Assembly (NCBI GenBank): GCA_944452925.2
Contig: OX101825.2
Location: 19,359,371 to 19,423,370, forward strand
DNA from: Chrysolina oricalcia
Taxonomy: Eukaryota; Arthropoda; Insecta; Coleoptera; Chrysomelidae
DNA: 64,000 bases
Direction: 5' to 3'
The translations under genes were made by a program, and so were the position numbers. A model generated the notes under the pieces. It was not told the DNA's origin and made no database searches. It saw only the letters and a program-made list of their open reading frames with translations. Positions 1-10,889 of this stretch are shown in pieces. Position 1 is the stretch's first letter. The number at the start of each line of letters is the position of its first letter.

Positions 1-643
1 AGATATTGCAAGTTTCATCTGTTCGTCCCTTATTTACTCGTGATTGACAGATGTGTTCATCCTAAATCAAACTTGGATTTTTATCTGCATGATTAATTTC
101 AGAATTAGAAGGAATAATTCTGTTGATAGAATTGTCCAAACGAACTTCTACGTCGACTCTTGTTGAAAATCTATTATATTTATCAGTCAGAGCCATGTTT
201 ATCCACTGATCATGTCACGATAGTTTACGATCTCACCCGAAATGGAAATAAAGGAATGTTAATCATCGCCTTTAAACGTCCTCTTATAAAGGCAGGCAGT
301 ATTTTAACAAAGTGTTCCTTATTCCAGATTCACAGTGCGCGTGCGTACATGTCAAAATAACGTCGACTTTATTACTGCCTGGCGTTATTTAGTACAGCAA
401 TATCTCAATTTCTTTGGACATAACCAGAGTTATGGCGATAGCTACAATACAGTAATTTAAGGGAGACTGTATGGTACTGATTATCGAACATTCGGACAAC
501 AGCGGCAACACTGCATGAAAATTAAAGGAAAACATGATAAAAAGTCAAAGTTGTTCCCCACTAATCAGCTGACCAAATGCACCATTAGGAAGCAAGAGCC
601 AAAAACTTGGAAGAGATGCTGTTGAAATACTTCTCTTCTTCTT
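1..643. other. Upstream flank of Rbx2, no gene recognised
   Basis: AT-rich sequence with only short open frames and no recognisable protein motif. It presumably holds the promoter and 5' UTR of the Rbx2 coding region that follows. No convincing TATA box or upstream coding exon for the zinc-finger gene was seen on the plus strand. Confidence 0.4.
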
Positions 644-664
644 GTGCTTGTTGCAAAATTGAAA

Positions 665-997
665 ATGGCAGACGAGAACGATAACAACGATCGTACAGAA
701 AATGAAAACCAAAAGGCAGAAAAGATGTTCTCCCTGAAGAAATGGAATGCCGTGGCAATGTGGAGTTGGGACGTCGAATGTGATACTTGCGCCATATGCA
801 GGGTTCAAGTCATGGACGCCTGCCTCCGTTGTCAGGCGGAGAGCAAAAAGGATTCTTATGGAAAACAAGACTGTGTGGTGGTTTGGGGAGAGTGTAATCA
901 TTCTTTTCATTATTGCTGCATGTCTCTGTGGGTGAAGCAGAACAATAGATGCCCACTGTGCCAACAAGAATGGTCTATTCAGCGGATGGGCAAATAA
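665..997 (+). CDS. Roc2: RING-box protein 2 (Rbx2/Roc2/SAG), RING-H2 subunit of cullin-RING E3 ligases
   Basis: A 110-residue protein, close to the usual ~113 of animal RBX2/RNF7. Family role (known): it docks on a cullin, chiefly CUL5, and recruits the E2 to build a cullin-RING ubiquitin ligase in cytoplasm and nucleus. Seen: an acidic, variable N-terminus (1-20), then the family-defining strand MFSLKKWNAVAMWSWDVEC (21-39), then zinc ligands Cys42, Cys45, Cys53, Cys56, Cys70, Cys77, His79, His82, Cys96 and Cys99 in RING-H2/Rbx order. The CVVVWGECNHSFH and NRCPLCQ blocks are typical of RBX2 rather than RBX1. I chose the ATG at 665 because MAD... matches family N-termini; a frame-open ATG at 644 would add seven residues. 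The frame is uninterrupted and intronless. An AATAAA overlaps the stop (993-998). It could be the native gene or a conserved retrocopy; no target-site duplication or poly(A) tract was seen. Confidence 0.95.
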   Translation: MADENDNNDRTENENQKAEKMFSLKKWNAVAMWSWDVECDTCAICRVQVMDACLRCQAESKKDSYGKQDCVVVWGECNHSFHYCCMSLWVKQNNRCPLCQQEWSIQRMGK

Positions 998-1205
998 AAT
1001 GGTTAGAACTGATTTTGTAGTGATTCTGTTCATTTTTTCAAGGAACATCATTATCGATACTTTGAAGCAACTGGGATTGTGTTCCAAAATTCTGTTGATG
1101 AGTTTCTATTAGTATTATATATTTTTTGGCGTTTATAACCCATTTTTCAGTATACTTTCCTTATCTGGTCATAATGAGCTCATAGGTACATGTATTTTTT
1201 TTTAG

Positions 1206-1391
1206 GGAGTGAAACAACATAAGTGTGAAGAATGTTTCAAAACTTTCTTTGAACGTCATCATCTGATCATTCATCTGAGAAGCCATAGTGGTGAAAGACC
1301 GTATGTTTGTTATGTCTCTGGTTGTGGGAAGTCTTTTGTAGAAAGCCAGAAGTTGAAAAGACATCATAATGCTAAGCATGTGGCAAAATAA
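1206..1391 (+). CDS. Terminal exon of a C2H2 zinc-finger protein
   Basis: A pyrimidine tract ending TTTTTTTTAG (to 1205) gives a good 3' splice acceptor, and the open frame starts right after it with no upstream Met, so this is a last coding exon, not a whole gene. It encodes two Krueppel-type fingers. Finger one is C-x2-C-x12-H-x3-H, then a linker SHSGERPYVC close to TGEKPY/F; finger two is C-x4-C-x12-H-x4-H. A short basic tail KHVAK precedes TAA. The family is a nuclear DNA-binding protein; no orthologue could be named from two fingers. Upstream exons are not visible here, so they probably lie before base 1, which would place Rbx2 inside this gene's last intron. The acceptor is only ~208 bp downstream of the Rbx2 stop on the same strand. 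Confidence 0.8.
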   Translation, partial: GVKQHKCEECFKTFFERHHLIIHLRSHSGERPYVCYVSGCGKSFVESQKLKRHHNAKHVAK

Positions 1392-2036
1392 TATACCTGT
1401 TACCATTTTGAGGATAGTTCAATATAATTATAAATAGGTACTTGTAGATTTTACTGAAAAGGTTTATAAACACAACTGAAATAGTTGATTGTATGATTCA
1501 AATACAGGTTTATTATTCTAAATTCCAATACATTATGTTTTAGTCAATTTGTGATATTAAAAAGGAAGACTAAGTAATTAATTAAAGCATTTTTTAGAGT
1601 AGTCCATAACTTTTATTTGTTTTATATCTTTAAAAATGCAGCGTAAGTTGAAGAATTGACTCATAAGGTACTTTAAAAATTATTGAAAACACATCTGAGT
1701 GATGAAGCAAAAGGTCTACCAAAATTCAGTAAGTCACCATGGTGAATAATAACGGTTTCACTTTTCCAAAATGCACAAACAATGCCCTTGATTACACTCC
1801 TGTGTATATAAGGGGATCTCATATGAAAATTTATTCTACATCGTAATTAATGAAGGAATATTTAGGAAAAACTATAGCAAATAAGAAACATTTCGGTGAA
1901 AACATTGGACTATAACAAAAAAATTTCTATGATGCCTAAACCAAGTTTTTACGCTGTTATCAGTACATAAAGTGATACACAAATGCGCAAAAACATTTCG
2001 GAAGTCATCATTTTGATAACACAAAAATTTTAATGT
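1392..2036. other. Intergenic, nothing recognised
   Basis: 3' flank of the zinc-finger exon, AT-rich, with short chance open frames only. Confidence 0.5.
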
Positions 2037-2040
2037 TAAA

Positions 2041-3341
2041 CAGCTATTTGCACCGGTTCTCCTTAATAACAAACTCAGCTAAGTGGAGGATCAGCTTAAG
2101 GTACACCTTAAGGTAAAGATGGTTTGCACTGTTGACTTCTGCCCTGAACCTTACCTGAGTATTGACAATGTTTGGCAACAGCGCAAAAATGATCACGTAA
2201 CCTGTTTTTAGTCTTCTTGCACGTAACCAACGACAAGACGTTTAGCAACGCAAAGTTTCAAAAAATATGCACGCAGCGCAAGCGCTGTCATTTCTGTCTA
2301 ATTTGAAAGGCTGGCGGGAGTATAACATGTAAAGCCTGATTCACATAATGGCAGTAGCAGTGGCGTCACCCCCCTCTATTGATAAGATAACCAATGGCAA
2401 ACATGTTTAGACGACGCTGAAAATTCAAGGTCACGCTGCTGAAAGTTTGATTCATTTAAACTTTTTGCAGTAAAATCTGGCAGTGTTCGCATTTCTAACC
2501 TTAAAATCATCATGAAATCGAGATTGCTGTTATGATTCCTTTCTACTGCTTTTAACAAACAATTAGTTGAAAATTTCCATTCCAATGTCACTCATTCGGA
2601 TAACAGCGTCAAAAGGGGCGGAGTCACTGCCTTTAGTGCCACTGCTACTGCCATTATGTGAATCAGGCTTAATTTGGAAAATTTGTCTCTACCGGGACAA
2701 CTAGCCACAATATCGCCAAGAGAGCTGCGTGCACATTAGTTAAAATGCGTAATTTATTAGCCACTGTAACCTGACCTGACTTACCCTAGGTAAACAGAAA
2801 AGTATCCATCCAAAATGTTTACGACATAAAGGTGTGGTCAACAATTTTTGATGAATGAGAAAAATTGAAATGACTTGCCATTCTATTCCTCCAGTACAAA
2901 ACAACAGAATACTTTTGAGCTCATAAGTAATATAAATTAACAATAAATCAACAGAGAATTTGTATTAAGAAATAGGTACAGTATTGAATCTGAAAATTAT
3001 TTTCATACTTTCACATTATAGGGATTTTCAATATCAGCCTCAATCGGGTTCAGTATATAGAGAGCTTTAGGTTTGGTCACCCTAAATAGAAGGAAACATA
3101 CAATCACATCAGCAAAATCCAGAAAAAGTGCTTGAAATTCTTTGAACATCAAGAAAATAGGAAAATATTTCGTGTAGGAAAAGTGAGGTTGAGTAGTTAA
3201 GTGGAACCTAAGCCTGGAGAATCTGAGGCTTATCTTGACTGAGGCTTATGTTGTCCTCAAATAGCGGTGCAAATCAAAATCGTTATGTAACTTCCACTTA
3301 AGTCGTAAGGGAACCTTAAGTAGAACCGGTGCAAATAGCTG
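2041..3341. mobile_element. Non-autonomous TIR element (~1.3 kb) with a nested MITE
   Basis: CAGCTATTTGCACCGGTTCT at 2041-2060 is matched by its exact reverse complement at 3322-3341. Sub-terminal sequence is also loosely inverted (CTTAAGG and GTGCAAAT-type motifs recur inward from both ends). TAAA occurs directly outside both ends (2037-2040, 3342-3345) and could be a 4 bp target duplication. No transposase frame is present. The superfamily is not determined. A Harbinger-type MITE (2333-2669) sits inside, so this element is the older of the two. Confidence 0.6.
2333..2669. mobile_element. PIF/Harbinger-type MITE, 337 bp
   Basis: Perfect terminal inverted repeats of about 32 bp, beginning AGCCTGATTCACATAATGGC on the left and mirrored up to 2669 on the right. 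The element is flanked on both sides by TAA (2330-2332 and 2670-2672), the 3 bp TWA duplication typical of PIF/Harbinger transposons. The interior has no transposase coding potential. The perfect TIRs suggest fairly recent movement compared with the element it interrupts. Confidence 0.8.
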
Positions 3342-3345
3342 TAAA

Positions 3346-4609
3346 TCATTCAAATTAATGATACAATTGCTACAATTTGATATATTAACTCAAAGAAAAA
3401 ACTGAAACATTTTTGTAAGGAGCTTCAACTCCCGTGTTTTGTTGAGCTCTGACCATAGAACTATATGTCCATATTGTCTTATGGGAATTAAACACTCCTT
3501 GTTGAATTTTACACATCGACAAGCGTAAGAAGAATAGTCAAACAATCCCTGTGCAAAATGCATTGGATGGCCGTCACCTGAGACATATATACTATTTTAC
3601 TGGAAACATTGAAAATGTATCCAGTAATGTGGCGCCGTTATCGGATGGCACGCAAAACTATACTTCTGTCTCTTTTTAAAATAGAACGCCAGTTTTCATT
3701 CACTTCATTCAGAAATGTGCAGAATATTGTCATTGGTGAGATGTTTAGCAGAATAAAAGACGAGTCAAAGTTTGCATTCGGATGTTTCGAATATCAGATG
3801 ATTATCAGTGGTAAAATTTTATATTGCTGCAATTAAGCCTAATATAATGAAACACGTAATGTAGCAATATTCTTACTGAAAAATGATCCCTAAGTATAGG
3901 TACAAAAAATGTTCTATTACGATATTATATCGCAGTTGATATGTTTTGAAAACACATAAAGAATATTCATTAGTGCTTGAAGGCACCCAATAAGTAGGTA
4001 AATAATAATATATCAGTATTATTTGTACAAGTTTTTGTTTAGTTTCACTCACACGTAACAGGTATGGTATCTATACTGTCTAGGTATAACGGGGTCAAAA
4101 CTTCAGTGGAAATTTTTTGCCAATTTCACTGATCCAATCATCTTTAAATTTGGCAGGTGTCCATTAAATTCATTCAGGTTCGTTACGACATTCACAAGAG
4201 AAAAAACAAGATAGCGAACAGTTTTTGTGATTTATTGTCCAACTATTCATAATGCGAATCTCGAGTAGTTTTGTATTTTTCCAAAATTCGAAATGGCGAA
4301 TACGATTTTTGATTAGATTCTTTCAAAATTGGTACCTATACAAGGGCTTGTGTTGGAGACCAATACGAACATTCAAGATGGAGGACAAATTTTGTGATTC
4401 ATGTCCGAATCCGTCCATGATAGATCTAGAATTATTTGGGTAGGACAGTTCAAGGAAAATTCAAGTGTTGGCTGACAGGTGTTCTTTAATTGATGGTTCG
4501 ATGTTATCAACAATGTATATGGACATATAAGGAGAGTTTCAAAGGAGGTTGTCACCAGAAATCATTTATCTCCTACACGGGCCTAAAATACATTTTTTGT
4601 TGTACAATT
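3346..4609. other. Intergenic, nothing recognised
   Basis: AT-rich sequence with a few short frames of no recognisable family. No inverted or tandem repeat was noticed. Confidence 0.4.
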
Positions 4610-5152
4610 TAGTTATTTGTGTATTTAGAGCGCGAGTAGCGCGGTAATCTTTGGAGAGCGGCAATGGCACTTTGTTCTCGAAATAAACACTTTTTTTTTC
4701 TTCAAACACAGCTTTTAAACATAGAAACGATTGACAGTTCATTCAACATAGGCACCTAACATTACCCATGAGAAAATAAACACTCAATAGTAATCCCAAA
4801 TGAATAAGCTAACCAAATATCCAATAATTCACATCTCTAACAAAACTAGATGACTTGCTTGAAAAAAAAAGTATGTCGAGATCGAATCACAGGCCTTCAG
4901 CTTGATAGCAGCTACGCTCTCAACACCACCACAGTTCCTAAGAGTGTTATGAATTTATTGTCTATACTAAACATCATGCAAGAATAGGTTCGTTTTCAAC
5001 GAAAGCTATGGAGATCGACCGTTTCTTCAATATTTTCGCACTAGAGCGAAAAAGCTGTCAACAAAACATTTCTGTAAAAACATCAGCTTTGCGTTGAGAT
5101 CTAAAAGCGTCAAAGGCTACCTACTTTGGTAAGCGGTTGTAGAAAAAAATAT
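4610..5152 (+). repeat. Dispersed repeat, copy A (paralogue of 32624-33120)
   Basis: Shares long similarity, in the same orientation, with 32624-33120: both open with TATTTGTGTATTTAGAGCGC, contain the GAGAGCGGCAATG block, and end near GCGTCAAAGGCTAC followed by TTTGGTAAGCGGT. Copy A has an extra stretch around 4880-4975 that, on the minus strand, resembles a tRNA-like head with a weak B box (GATTCGATCTC), so the family may be a tRNA-related SINE or have captured one. No coding potential. Confidence 0.55.
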
Positions 5153-5670
5153 AGTTTACTGACCATGCACGATCATCGGGGAAATGGAAATATTTATGGT
5201 TTTACGCAGTGTCCACGTACAGTGCCTAAAGTGATACTTTTCAGGACACGTAAGTGTAAAAATCAAATATGAGTTATGTTTTACGCATCGTTCATATAAT
5301 TCCAAAAGACAGTATTTTGCGTCAGATTTTACTCGAAAGTCATCAAATGAAAACTTCATAGAATAAAATATACTCAACAATTGCTACAATTTGCCAATAT
5401 AATAACAGGCGTAGAAATAAAATTGTAGATACATTTTCATAAAGAGCTTTTTTGTACTCACGTGTTTCCACGCTCATAAAAAAGTCCTAATTTTCTGTGC
5501 GTATTGGTCATGAAGTCATAAAGTTTCATTTTTAATAAGGATATCCACTTATAGAGGTTATTTCGAACGATCGACTGAAACTTCAAATTCAGTCGCAGAT
5601 AATGCCATTATATCAGTACCAAATTTCGAAAAAAAAACCCTTATTAGGTTTTACAACTTTGACTTCATGG

Positions 5671-5998
5671 TAAATAAATAAACTTGAAAAAAAACATTTT
5701 AGAGAAAAGTTTCTATTTAAATGTACTAAAAAGAAGAAAATAAATTTTAAAGTGAATAAACGCATCATTTTGTTACATTATAAAATTTTAAATGATATAA
5801 AAGCTTGTCGCGAGAAGTATATATGTAATTCTTATAGTATATAAAATTCAAAAATTACCTCAAGATGTATTCACACGACAAGCTTTTATATCATTTGAAA
5901 TTTTATAATGTAACAAAATTATGGGTTTTTCGCTTTAGTGCATTTAAATAAAATCTTTTATCTGAAAAGGTTTTTTAAGTTTATTTATTTATTTTTTT
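5671..5998. repeat. Foldback (long inverted repeat) element
   Basis: The left arm running to ~5811 and the right arm from ~5876 are reverse complements. The core pair TATAAAAGCTTGTCG / CGACAAGCTTTTATA is near perfect and the outer part, including AAATAAATAAACTT, is diverged. The spacer is about 65 bp. No frame and no clear target duplication. Likely a MITE or foldback relic. Confidence 0.55.
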
Positions 5999-6105
5999 AG
6001 TTTTCTGTGAATATGTTTCTTAGTCTGTTCATTTCAATCAATGCGCCATTGTTGCACGGTCGCTTGCCTGTTAATTTACAGTTGGAAATTTTTCCTAATT
6101 TCTAC

Positions 6106-6790
6106 GTGTTCTCTAAATAGCTTTAGAGGGGGGCAGAGGGGGGAATTTTTTTGAAACCGTTTTGTTCAATGGCCAGATAATTTTCACTATTTTTACGGAT
6201 TTTTTTTATTTCTATTCCGCGAGTTTTCCTATTTTTTTGTGACAGGACGATCTATTTTTGTTTTCATCATTATTTTCCATGTCCGAAACTGTTGAAACAT
6301 TTTCCGAATTCCTTTTCGTTCTCTTCCTAGGTTTTGAGGGGGGAAAGGGGAGGCCAAATTTTTTAAAACATAATTTCCGACGGTCAGATATTTTTCACTA
6401 TTTTTACAGATTTTTCCGATTATAATTTTGCGTTTTTCCATTTTTTTTTTCGAGAAAAGAGGGAGGCGAGTACCCCCCTAATTCATTTTTTCTTGCTGTA
6501 ATTCTTGACGTCCAAATCCGTCAAAAAAACGTCCGAAAACTTTCGCGTTCTCTATCTAGCTTTCGGAGGACGGGGGGGGGGGGCAATTCCTTTTTATAAA
6601 CCATAACATTCGATAGTCAGATATTTTTCACGATTTTTAGAGATTTTTAAGATTTTAATTTCACGAGTTAGTTTCCCTACTTATTTTTCCGTTGTTATTT
6701 CTGACGTCCAAATCCGTCAATAAAACTTCCGAAACCCTACGCGTTCTCTATCTAACTTTCGGGGAGCAAGGGGGACAATTTCTTCGACAT
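6106..6790 (+). repeat. Diverged ~200-230 bp tandem repeat, about 3.3 copies
   Basis: The motif GTTCTCT + ~11 bases + GAGGGG/GGAGG recurs at 6108, 6318, 6547 and 6743 (spacings 210, 229, 196). Each copy is followed by an A/T tract, a ...CAGATA(A/T)TTTTCAC(T/G)ATTTTTA segment and, in later copies, GACGTCCAAATCCGTCAA. All units are on one strand. The G-runs reach ten consecutive G at about 6573. Non-coding; an old satellite-like or internal transposon array. Confidence 0.65.
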
Positions 6791-7340
6791 TAATGTTTTG
6801 TCATCGGAACTGAACCAACAAGAAAAATTTCAATTCCATAGAATAAGAGGAAGTGGTTCTAATTCAGCTTGCAAGATTTGTACCCATCTAACACACACAG
6901 AGCAAGTTAAAAGCTTTCAATAAAAACAGAAAATAATATGGTAACTGTCAGAAATGGCATTATCACCTTCATATCTTGAAACCAATCATCGGTTGTCATC
7001 AAGAACGTTGGACATCTTCCCCCAAACATTAGTCAAGAGAAATCACCCTGAAAATATCTATGTGAATTCGAAAACTGACTGATACCTAACAAGACAAAAA
7101 CAATGAAATGCCAAACACCACGAAAGTTCTCTACTTTGCTCTCTGCAAATTGCAAGTGGCAGGTGGAACGGACACTGAGCCAATCAAAAACACGAAATAA
7201 TGTCCATTCATTATTCACTTTACGCGATTACTACGACACTTTCCATCTCATTCGTTTGTCTCCTTTTTGGGGGCAATCGTGCTGGCGCCATCTACTAATA
7301 AACCCCATCGTCATCCAATAATAATCCCATAAGGTTGACT
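6791..7340. other. Mostly unassigned; ends with a dispersed-repeat fragment
   Basis: No gene recognised. The last ~50 bp (about 7290-7340, minus strand) match the head of the dispersed repeat seen at 9541 and 22905 (AACCTTATGGGAT... core). Confidence 0.4.
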
Positions 7341-7345
7341 GACTA

Positions 7346-7646
7346 TACTTCTTTAGACAATGGTAAGGATGCCTCTGAGATGCGCAAACGATAGAAAGCG
7401 TGAGTAGATGTGCGACAAAGAAGTAAGTGCTTGAATAAGGCAGAGCGATTGAGCTCCTGCCCCACTCCAGGGTTTTGTCCACTCCAGGCTTGTAGTCTCC
7501 TTGGGTGTACTCAAGGAGACTAATAGTCTCTTTGGGGTGTACTCAGCAACTAAAATATTTGAAAGTCGGTTACAGATCTCTGTAATGGATTGGTAAGTCA
7601 CCTGACTACAACAAGAAATCATCCTAAGCCATTGTCTAAAGAAGTA
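7346..7646. mobile_element. Small TIR element (~300 bp)
   Basis: TACTTCTTTAGACAATGG at 7346 is matched by CCATTGTCTAAAGAAGTA at 7629-7646, and the next inward bases are also inverted (AGGATG/CATCCT). There is no coding frame. The interior has a short palindromic stretch around 7495-7520 (GTAGTCTCC...GGAGACTA). No confident target duplication. Confidence 0.5.
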
Positions 7647-8177
7647 GCCTAAGCGGGTAATTTTGAAATATGACGTAGGTTAGGATGAAATCATAAAGAA
7701 AAGTACACCTTTTGTCCAATCAACAGTCTTGGTTTATTTGTTAGGACCGGTTTCGGATTTTACACCATTATCTAGTTAGATTAGGCTATTGATAAGTGGT
7801 AATGCCTGCATAGATCAAAATATTTGATTGTTTCAACTCTGACATCTCTAGCAGTTTATTCAAATTTCAATAAAAATAATCAAAAGTTCTCTTAACTGAA
7901 TTTCGCTTTGCAGCAGCCGACGACCACTAACAGTGTTCCTGTTTATAGAGTTCTCTATAAACATTGCCACTAATCATTTCAAACTCGAAATTTGAGCGCC
8001 ATCTACCGGTAATATTACGTACGCGAGTGGGTAATGAAAAGTATTCTTCGTGCCAGTTCACTTGAGCTTCAAACACTTCTTGTCAGATGGCAATACTGTT
8101 CAATTAATAATTTTTGTAGCAGACATTGATGTTTTTTCAATAATTGTAAAACAGTAATTTTATTTTGTTAAACCATT
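7647..8177. other. Intergenic, nothing recognised
   Basis: No gene or repeat structure recognised. The last six bases before the next element belong to its target duplication (8178-8183). Confidence 0.4.
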
Positions 8178-8225
8178 GTTTATTACGACGGCGTACTAGT
8201 GCCACTGCAGAAATAAAAATTCTCT

Positions 8226-8520
8226 TAATTGACACATTTATTCTGTCAATTGACACATTTAATCTGTCAATTGACACATTTAATCTGTCAATTGACACAT
8301 TTAATCTGTCAATTGACACATTTAATCTGTCAATTGACACTTTTAATCTGTCAATTGACACATTTAATCTGTCAATTGACACATTTAATCTGTCAATTGA
8401 CACATTTAATCTGTCAATTGACACATTTAATCTGTCAATTGACACATTTAATCTGTCAATTGACACATTTAATCTGTCAATTGACACATTTAATCTGTCA
8501 ATTGACACATTTAATCTGTA
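8226..8520 (+). repeat. 21 bp tandem array, about 14 units
   Basis: Head-to-tail units of TTGACACATTTAATCTGTCA plus A, almost perfectly conserved. Each unit begins TTGACA and ends TGTCAA, so it is itself an imperfect palindrome. Because 21 is a multiple of three the array is open in several frames (heptads such as NLSIDTF), but this is a by-product of the repeat and not a protein. Forms the left sub-terminal array of the 8184-9540 element. Confidence 0.9.
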
Positions 8521-8964
8521 AATAAAAATTTGATTTGAGGGGGTGAAATATTTTTTGTTTTTGAATAGCCTTTAGCACACCCTTGGATACTTCTAGAAAG
8601 ATTTGTATTCTTCACTTTTCTTGATACGACCCCCCGTTTAGGCTGTGCGCGTGTCCGCGGTTTTTCGTAAATGAAAAAAAAATTGGAAAAGAAAATTTTA
8701 AAAAAACAAAAAATATGGTACTGTAGAGGACCGTCTTTGACTTTTTTTCGTTGGAGGGGGTGGGTGGGCCAAAAAAAATTGGATTCAATGGGGGGAAATA
8801 ATTTTTTTAAATTTTTTTAAATAGCAGAGTGCACACCCTTGGATCATTCTAGAAAGATTTCTAGAAATCACTTTTATCGATGCAACAACAAAAAAAAAAC
8901 AAAATAAAAAGCTAGGTCAGCCAGCAGTTAGCTCATGTCTATTTACTAGTCATGTTCAAACTAC

Positions 8965-9150
8965 CCACTCCGTGGTGGTCGTGCTGGTAGAGCATTCGCC
9001 TCTCAAGCATTGGGTCTTGGGTTCGATTTCTAGCATGGTCATCGGTCTCGTGCTCGGCATTACACGTTAAAAGGTGAGGGTTGCGTCTTACCTAGCTTGC
9101 ACAAGTCTCTCGAAGACTTATGGTGGTTCGGCGTACGGGTGCAACAAGTT
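8965..9150 (+). repeat. tRNA-related SINE-like insert
   Basis: From about 8970 a tRNA-like head reads GTGGTGGTCGTGCTGGTAGA (A-box-like), followed by a B box GGGTTCGATTTC at 9019-9030, then unrelated body sequence. The acceptor stem does not pair, so it is not a functional tRNA gene. Internal RNA polymerase III promoter boxes plus a non-tRNA body fit a SINE. Located in the middle of the array element. Borders are approximate. Confidence 0.5.
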
Positions 9151-9208
9151 GACGGAAGTAAAAATTTCAACAATTCTCAGCATGATAATGTTCCAATCAC
9201 CTCATATT

Positions 9209-9504
9209 AAATGTGTCAATTGACAGATAAAATGTGTCAATTGACAGATTATAAAGTGTCAATTGACAGATTAAATGTGTCAATTGACAGATTAAATGTG
9301 TCAATTGACAGATTAAAAGTGTCAATTGACAGATTAAATCTGTCAATTGACAGATTAAATGTGTCAATTGACAGATTAAAAGTGTCAATTGACAGATTAA
9401 AAGTGTCAATTGACAGATTAAATGTGTCAATTGACAGATTATAAAGTGTCAATTGACAGATTAAATGTGTCAATTGACAGATTAAATGTGTCAATTGACA
9501 GATT
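9209..9504 (-). repeat. 21 bp tandem array, inverted partner, about 14 units
   Basis: Units of TTGACAGATTAAATGTGTCA plus A, the exact reverse complement of the unit at 8226-8520, with a few 1-2 base variants (for example ATTATAAAGTG). Together the two arrays could fold into a ~300 bp hairpin with a ~690 bp loop. Confidence 0.9.
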
Positions 9505-9540
9505 TTTTAATTTTCGCCGTGGCACTAGTACGCCGTCGTA

Positions 9541-9970
<430 letters not shown>

Positions 9971-10059
9971 AACTATGGATCTGAAAAATTAAATAGTTAC
10001 TGAAATTGTGCAACCACATGCTAATTCTTGCGATATGAATCATCAAATTTGGTAAAATA

Positions 10060-10560
10060 AATAAATAGAATATTGAGTATCTAGTAGTAAAAGCAAAACA
10101 TTCCCGGACGACAATGTAAATTGTTGGCCGAGGCGTTAAGCCGAGGCCAACAAGCACTGAAGTCTGGGAATGTGCTTTTACTACGAGGTACACATACTAT
10201 TTTTTCTAGGAATTCTACATATTGTTTGCGTTAATTCAATAACCGTCTAAAATGTAAAAAAGCCCGCAAAAAATTTCTCGGGTTGTTTTCTGTACGGGAA
10301 AGTACTTTTTCGGCAACCATCCGGGAAGTGTTCACTTCCCGGGCACTTTTTCTTTGGGAAAGTAGCACTTCCCGGCCTAGTCCGGGAAGTACGTACTTCC
10401 CGAAATAGGCCGGGAAGTGCTCGAATTTTAATACAAATATTAATATAAATTAGAATTAGAATGTTTCTGTTGGTACCTATCTTCTGTTCGAATTTCAATG
10501 TACAATACAAATAAGAAGTGAAATGTTCGAAATATTCAAATTTGGAATCGTTTCATCCGG
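10060..10560 (+). repeat. Hairpin-rich element, copy 1, with GGGAAGT palindromes
   Basis: An outer stem GTAGTAAAAGCA...TGCTTTTACTAC (10083-10183) encloses an inner stem GTTGGCCGAGGC...GCCGAGGCCAAC (about 10121-10152). Downstream, 10290-10430 holds several perfect palindromes of one type, such as CGGGAAGTGTTCACTTCCCG and CGGGAAGTACGTACTTCCCG. The first ~80 bp recur at 10890-10985. Non-coding; element ends not defined. Confidence 0.6.
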
Positions 10561-10889
10561 TTAACAGATGAGTGAAGGTCGACCTCTCTTCGTCTCTTAG
10601 ACTAAATGCGTCTCATGGATTTGTTATTCTACATGATTGCCGAAAAAATAGTGTACGCAACACGTCCGAAAACAGTTTTTTTGGACTCGTAGACTTCCAG
10701 GACTCGCTAACGCTCGTCCTAAAAAACAGTATTTTCCAGACTTGTTACGTAAATTACTATTCCCGTACCGTTTAGGTCCGAAAACGGTCCGGGAAAGTTC
10801 GTTGCTTTGCAACGGACTAAAATACTAGATTAGCGTATTTTGAGTCCTGAAGTTGCTCCGAGAAAGTGGGCATTCTTGAACGATTTCAG

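Larger units (their letters stand above)
8184..9540. mobile_element. TIR element with two inverted arrays of a 21 bp palindromic unit
   Basis: A perfect 22 bp TIR begins TACGACGGCGTACTAGTGCC at 8184 and is mirrored at 9519-9540. GTTTAT lies immediately outside both ends (8178-8183, 9541-9546), a 6 bp target duplication. Just inside each TIR sits an array of a 21 bp unit (8226-8520 and 9209-9504), in opposite orientation. The interior also has two diverged direct copies of a ~95 bp block (about 8535-8630 and 8788-8885, sharing CACACCCTTGGAT and TCTAGAAAGATTT) and a SINE-like insert. No transposase. A 6 bp duplication would fit Maverick/Polinton-like or Dada-like integration; the superfamily is not established. 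Confidence 0.75.

Noticed and set aside
545..1087. 180-codon frame antisense to Rbx2
   Set aside because: It overlaps a strongly conserved gene on the other strand and has no motif of its own.
1161..1406. Frame antisense to the zinc-finger exon
   Set aside because: Shadow of the C2H2 coding exon.
8137..8525. Long open frames through the 21 bp array (repeating heptads on both strands)
   Set aside because: They exist only because the unit length is a multiple of three and lacks stops; the same happens in several frames of both arrays.
9197..9494. CRISPR-like look of the regular 21 bp repeats
   Set aside because: There are no spacers; units are head-to-tail and the context is eukaryotic.
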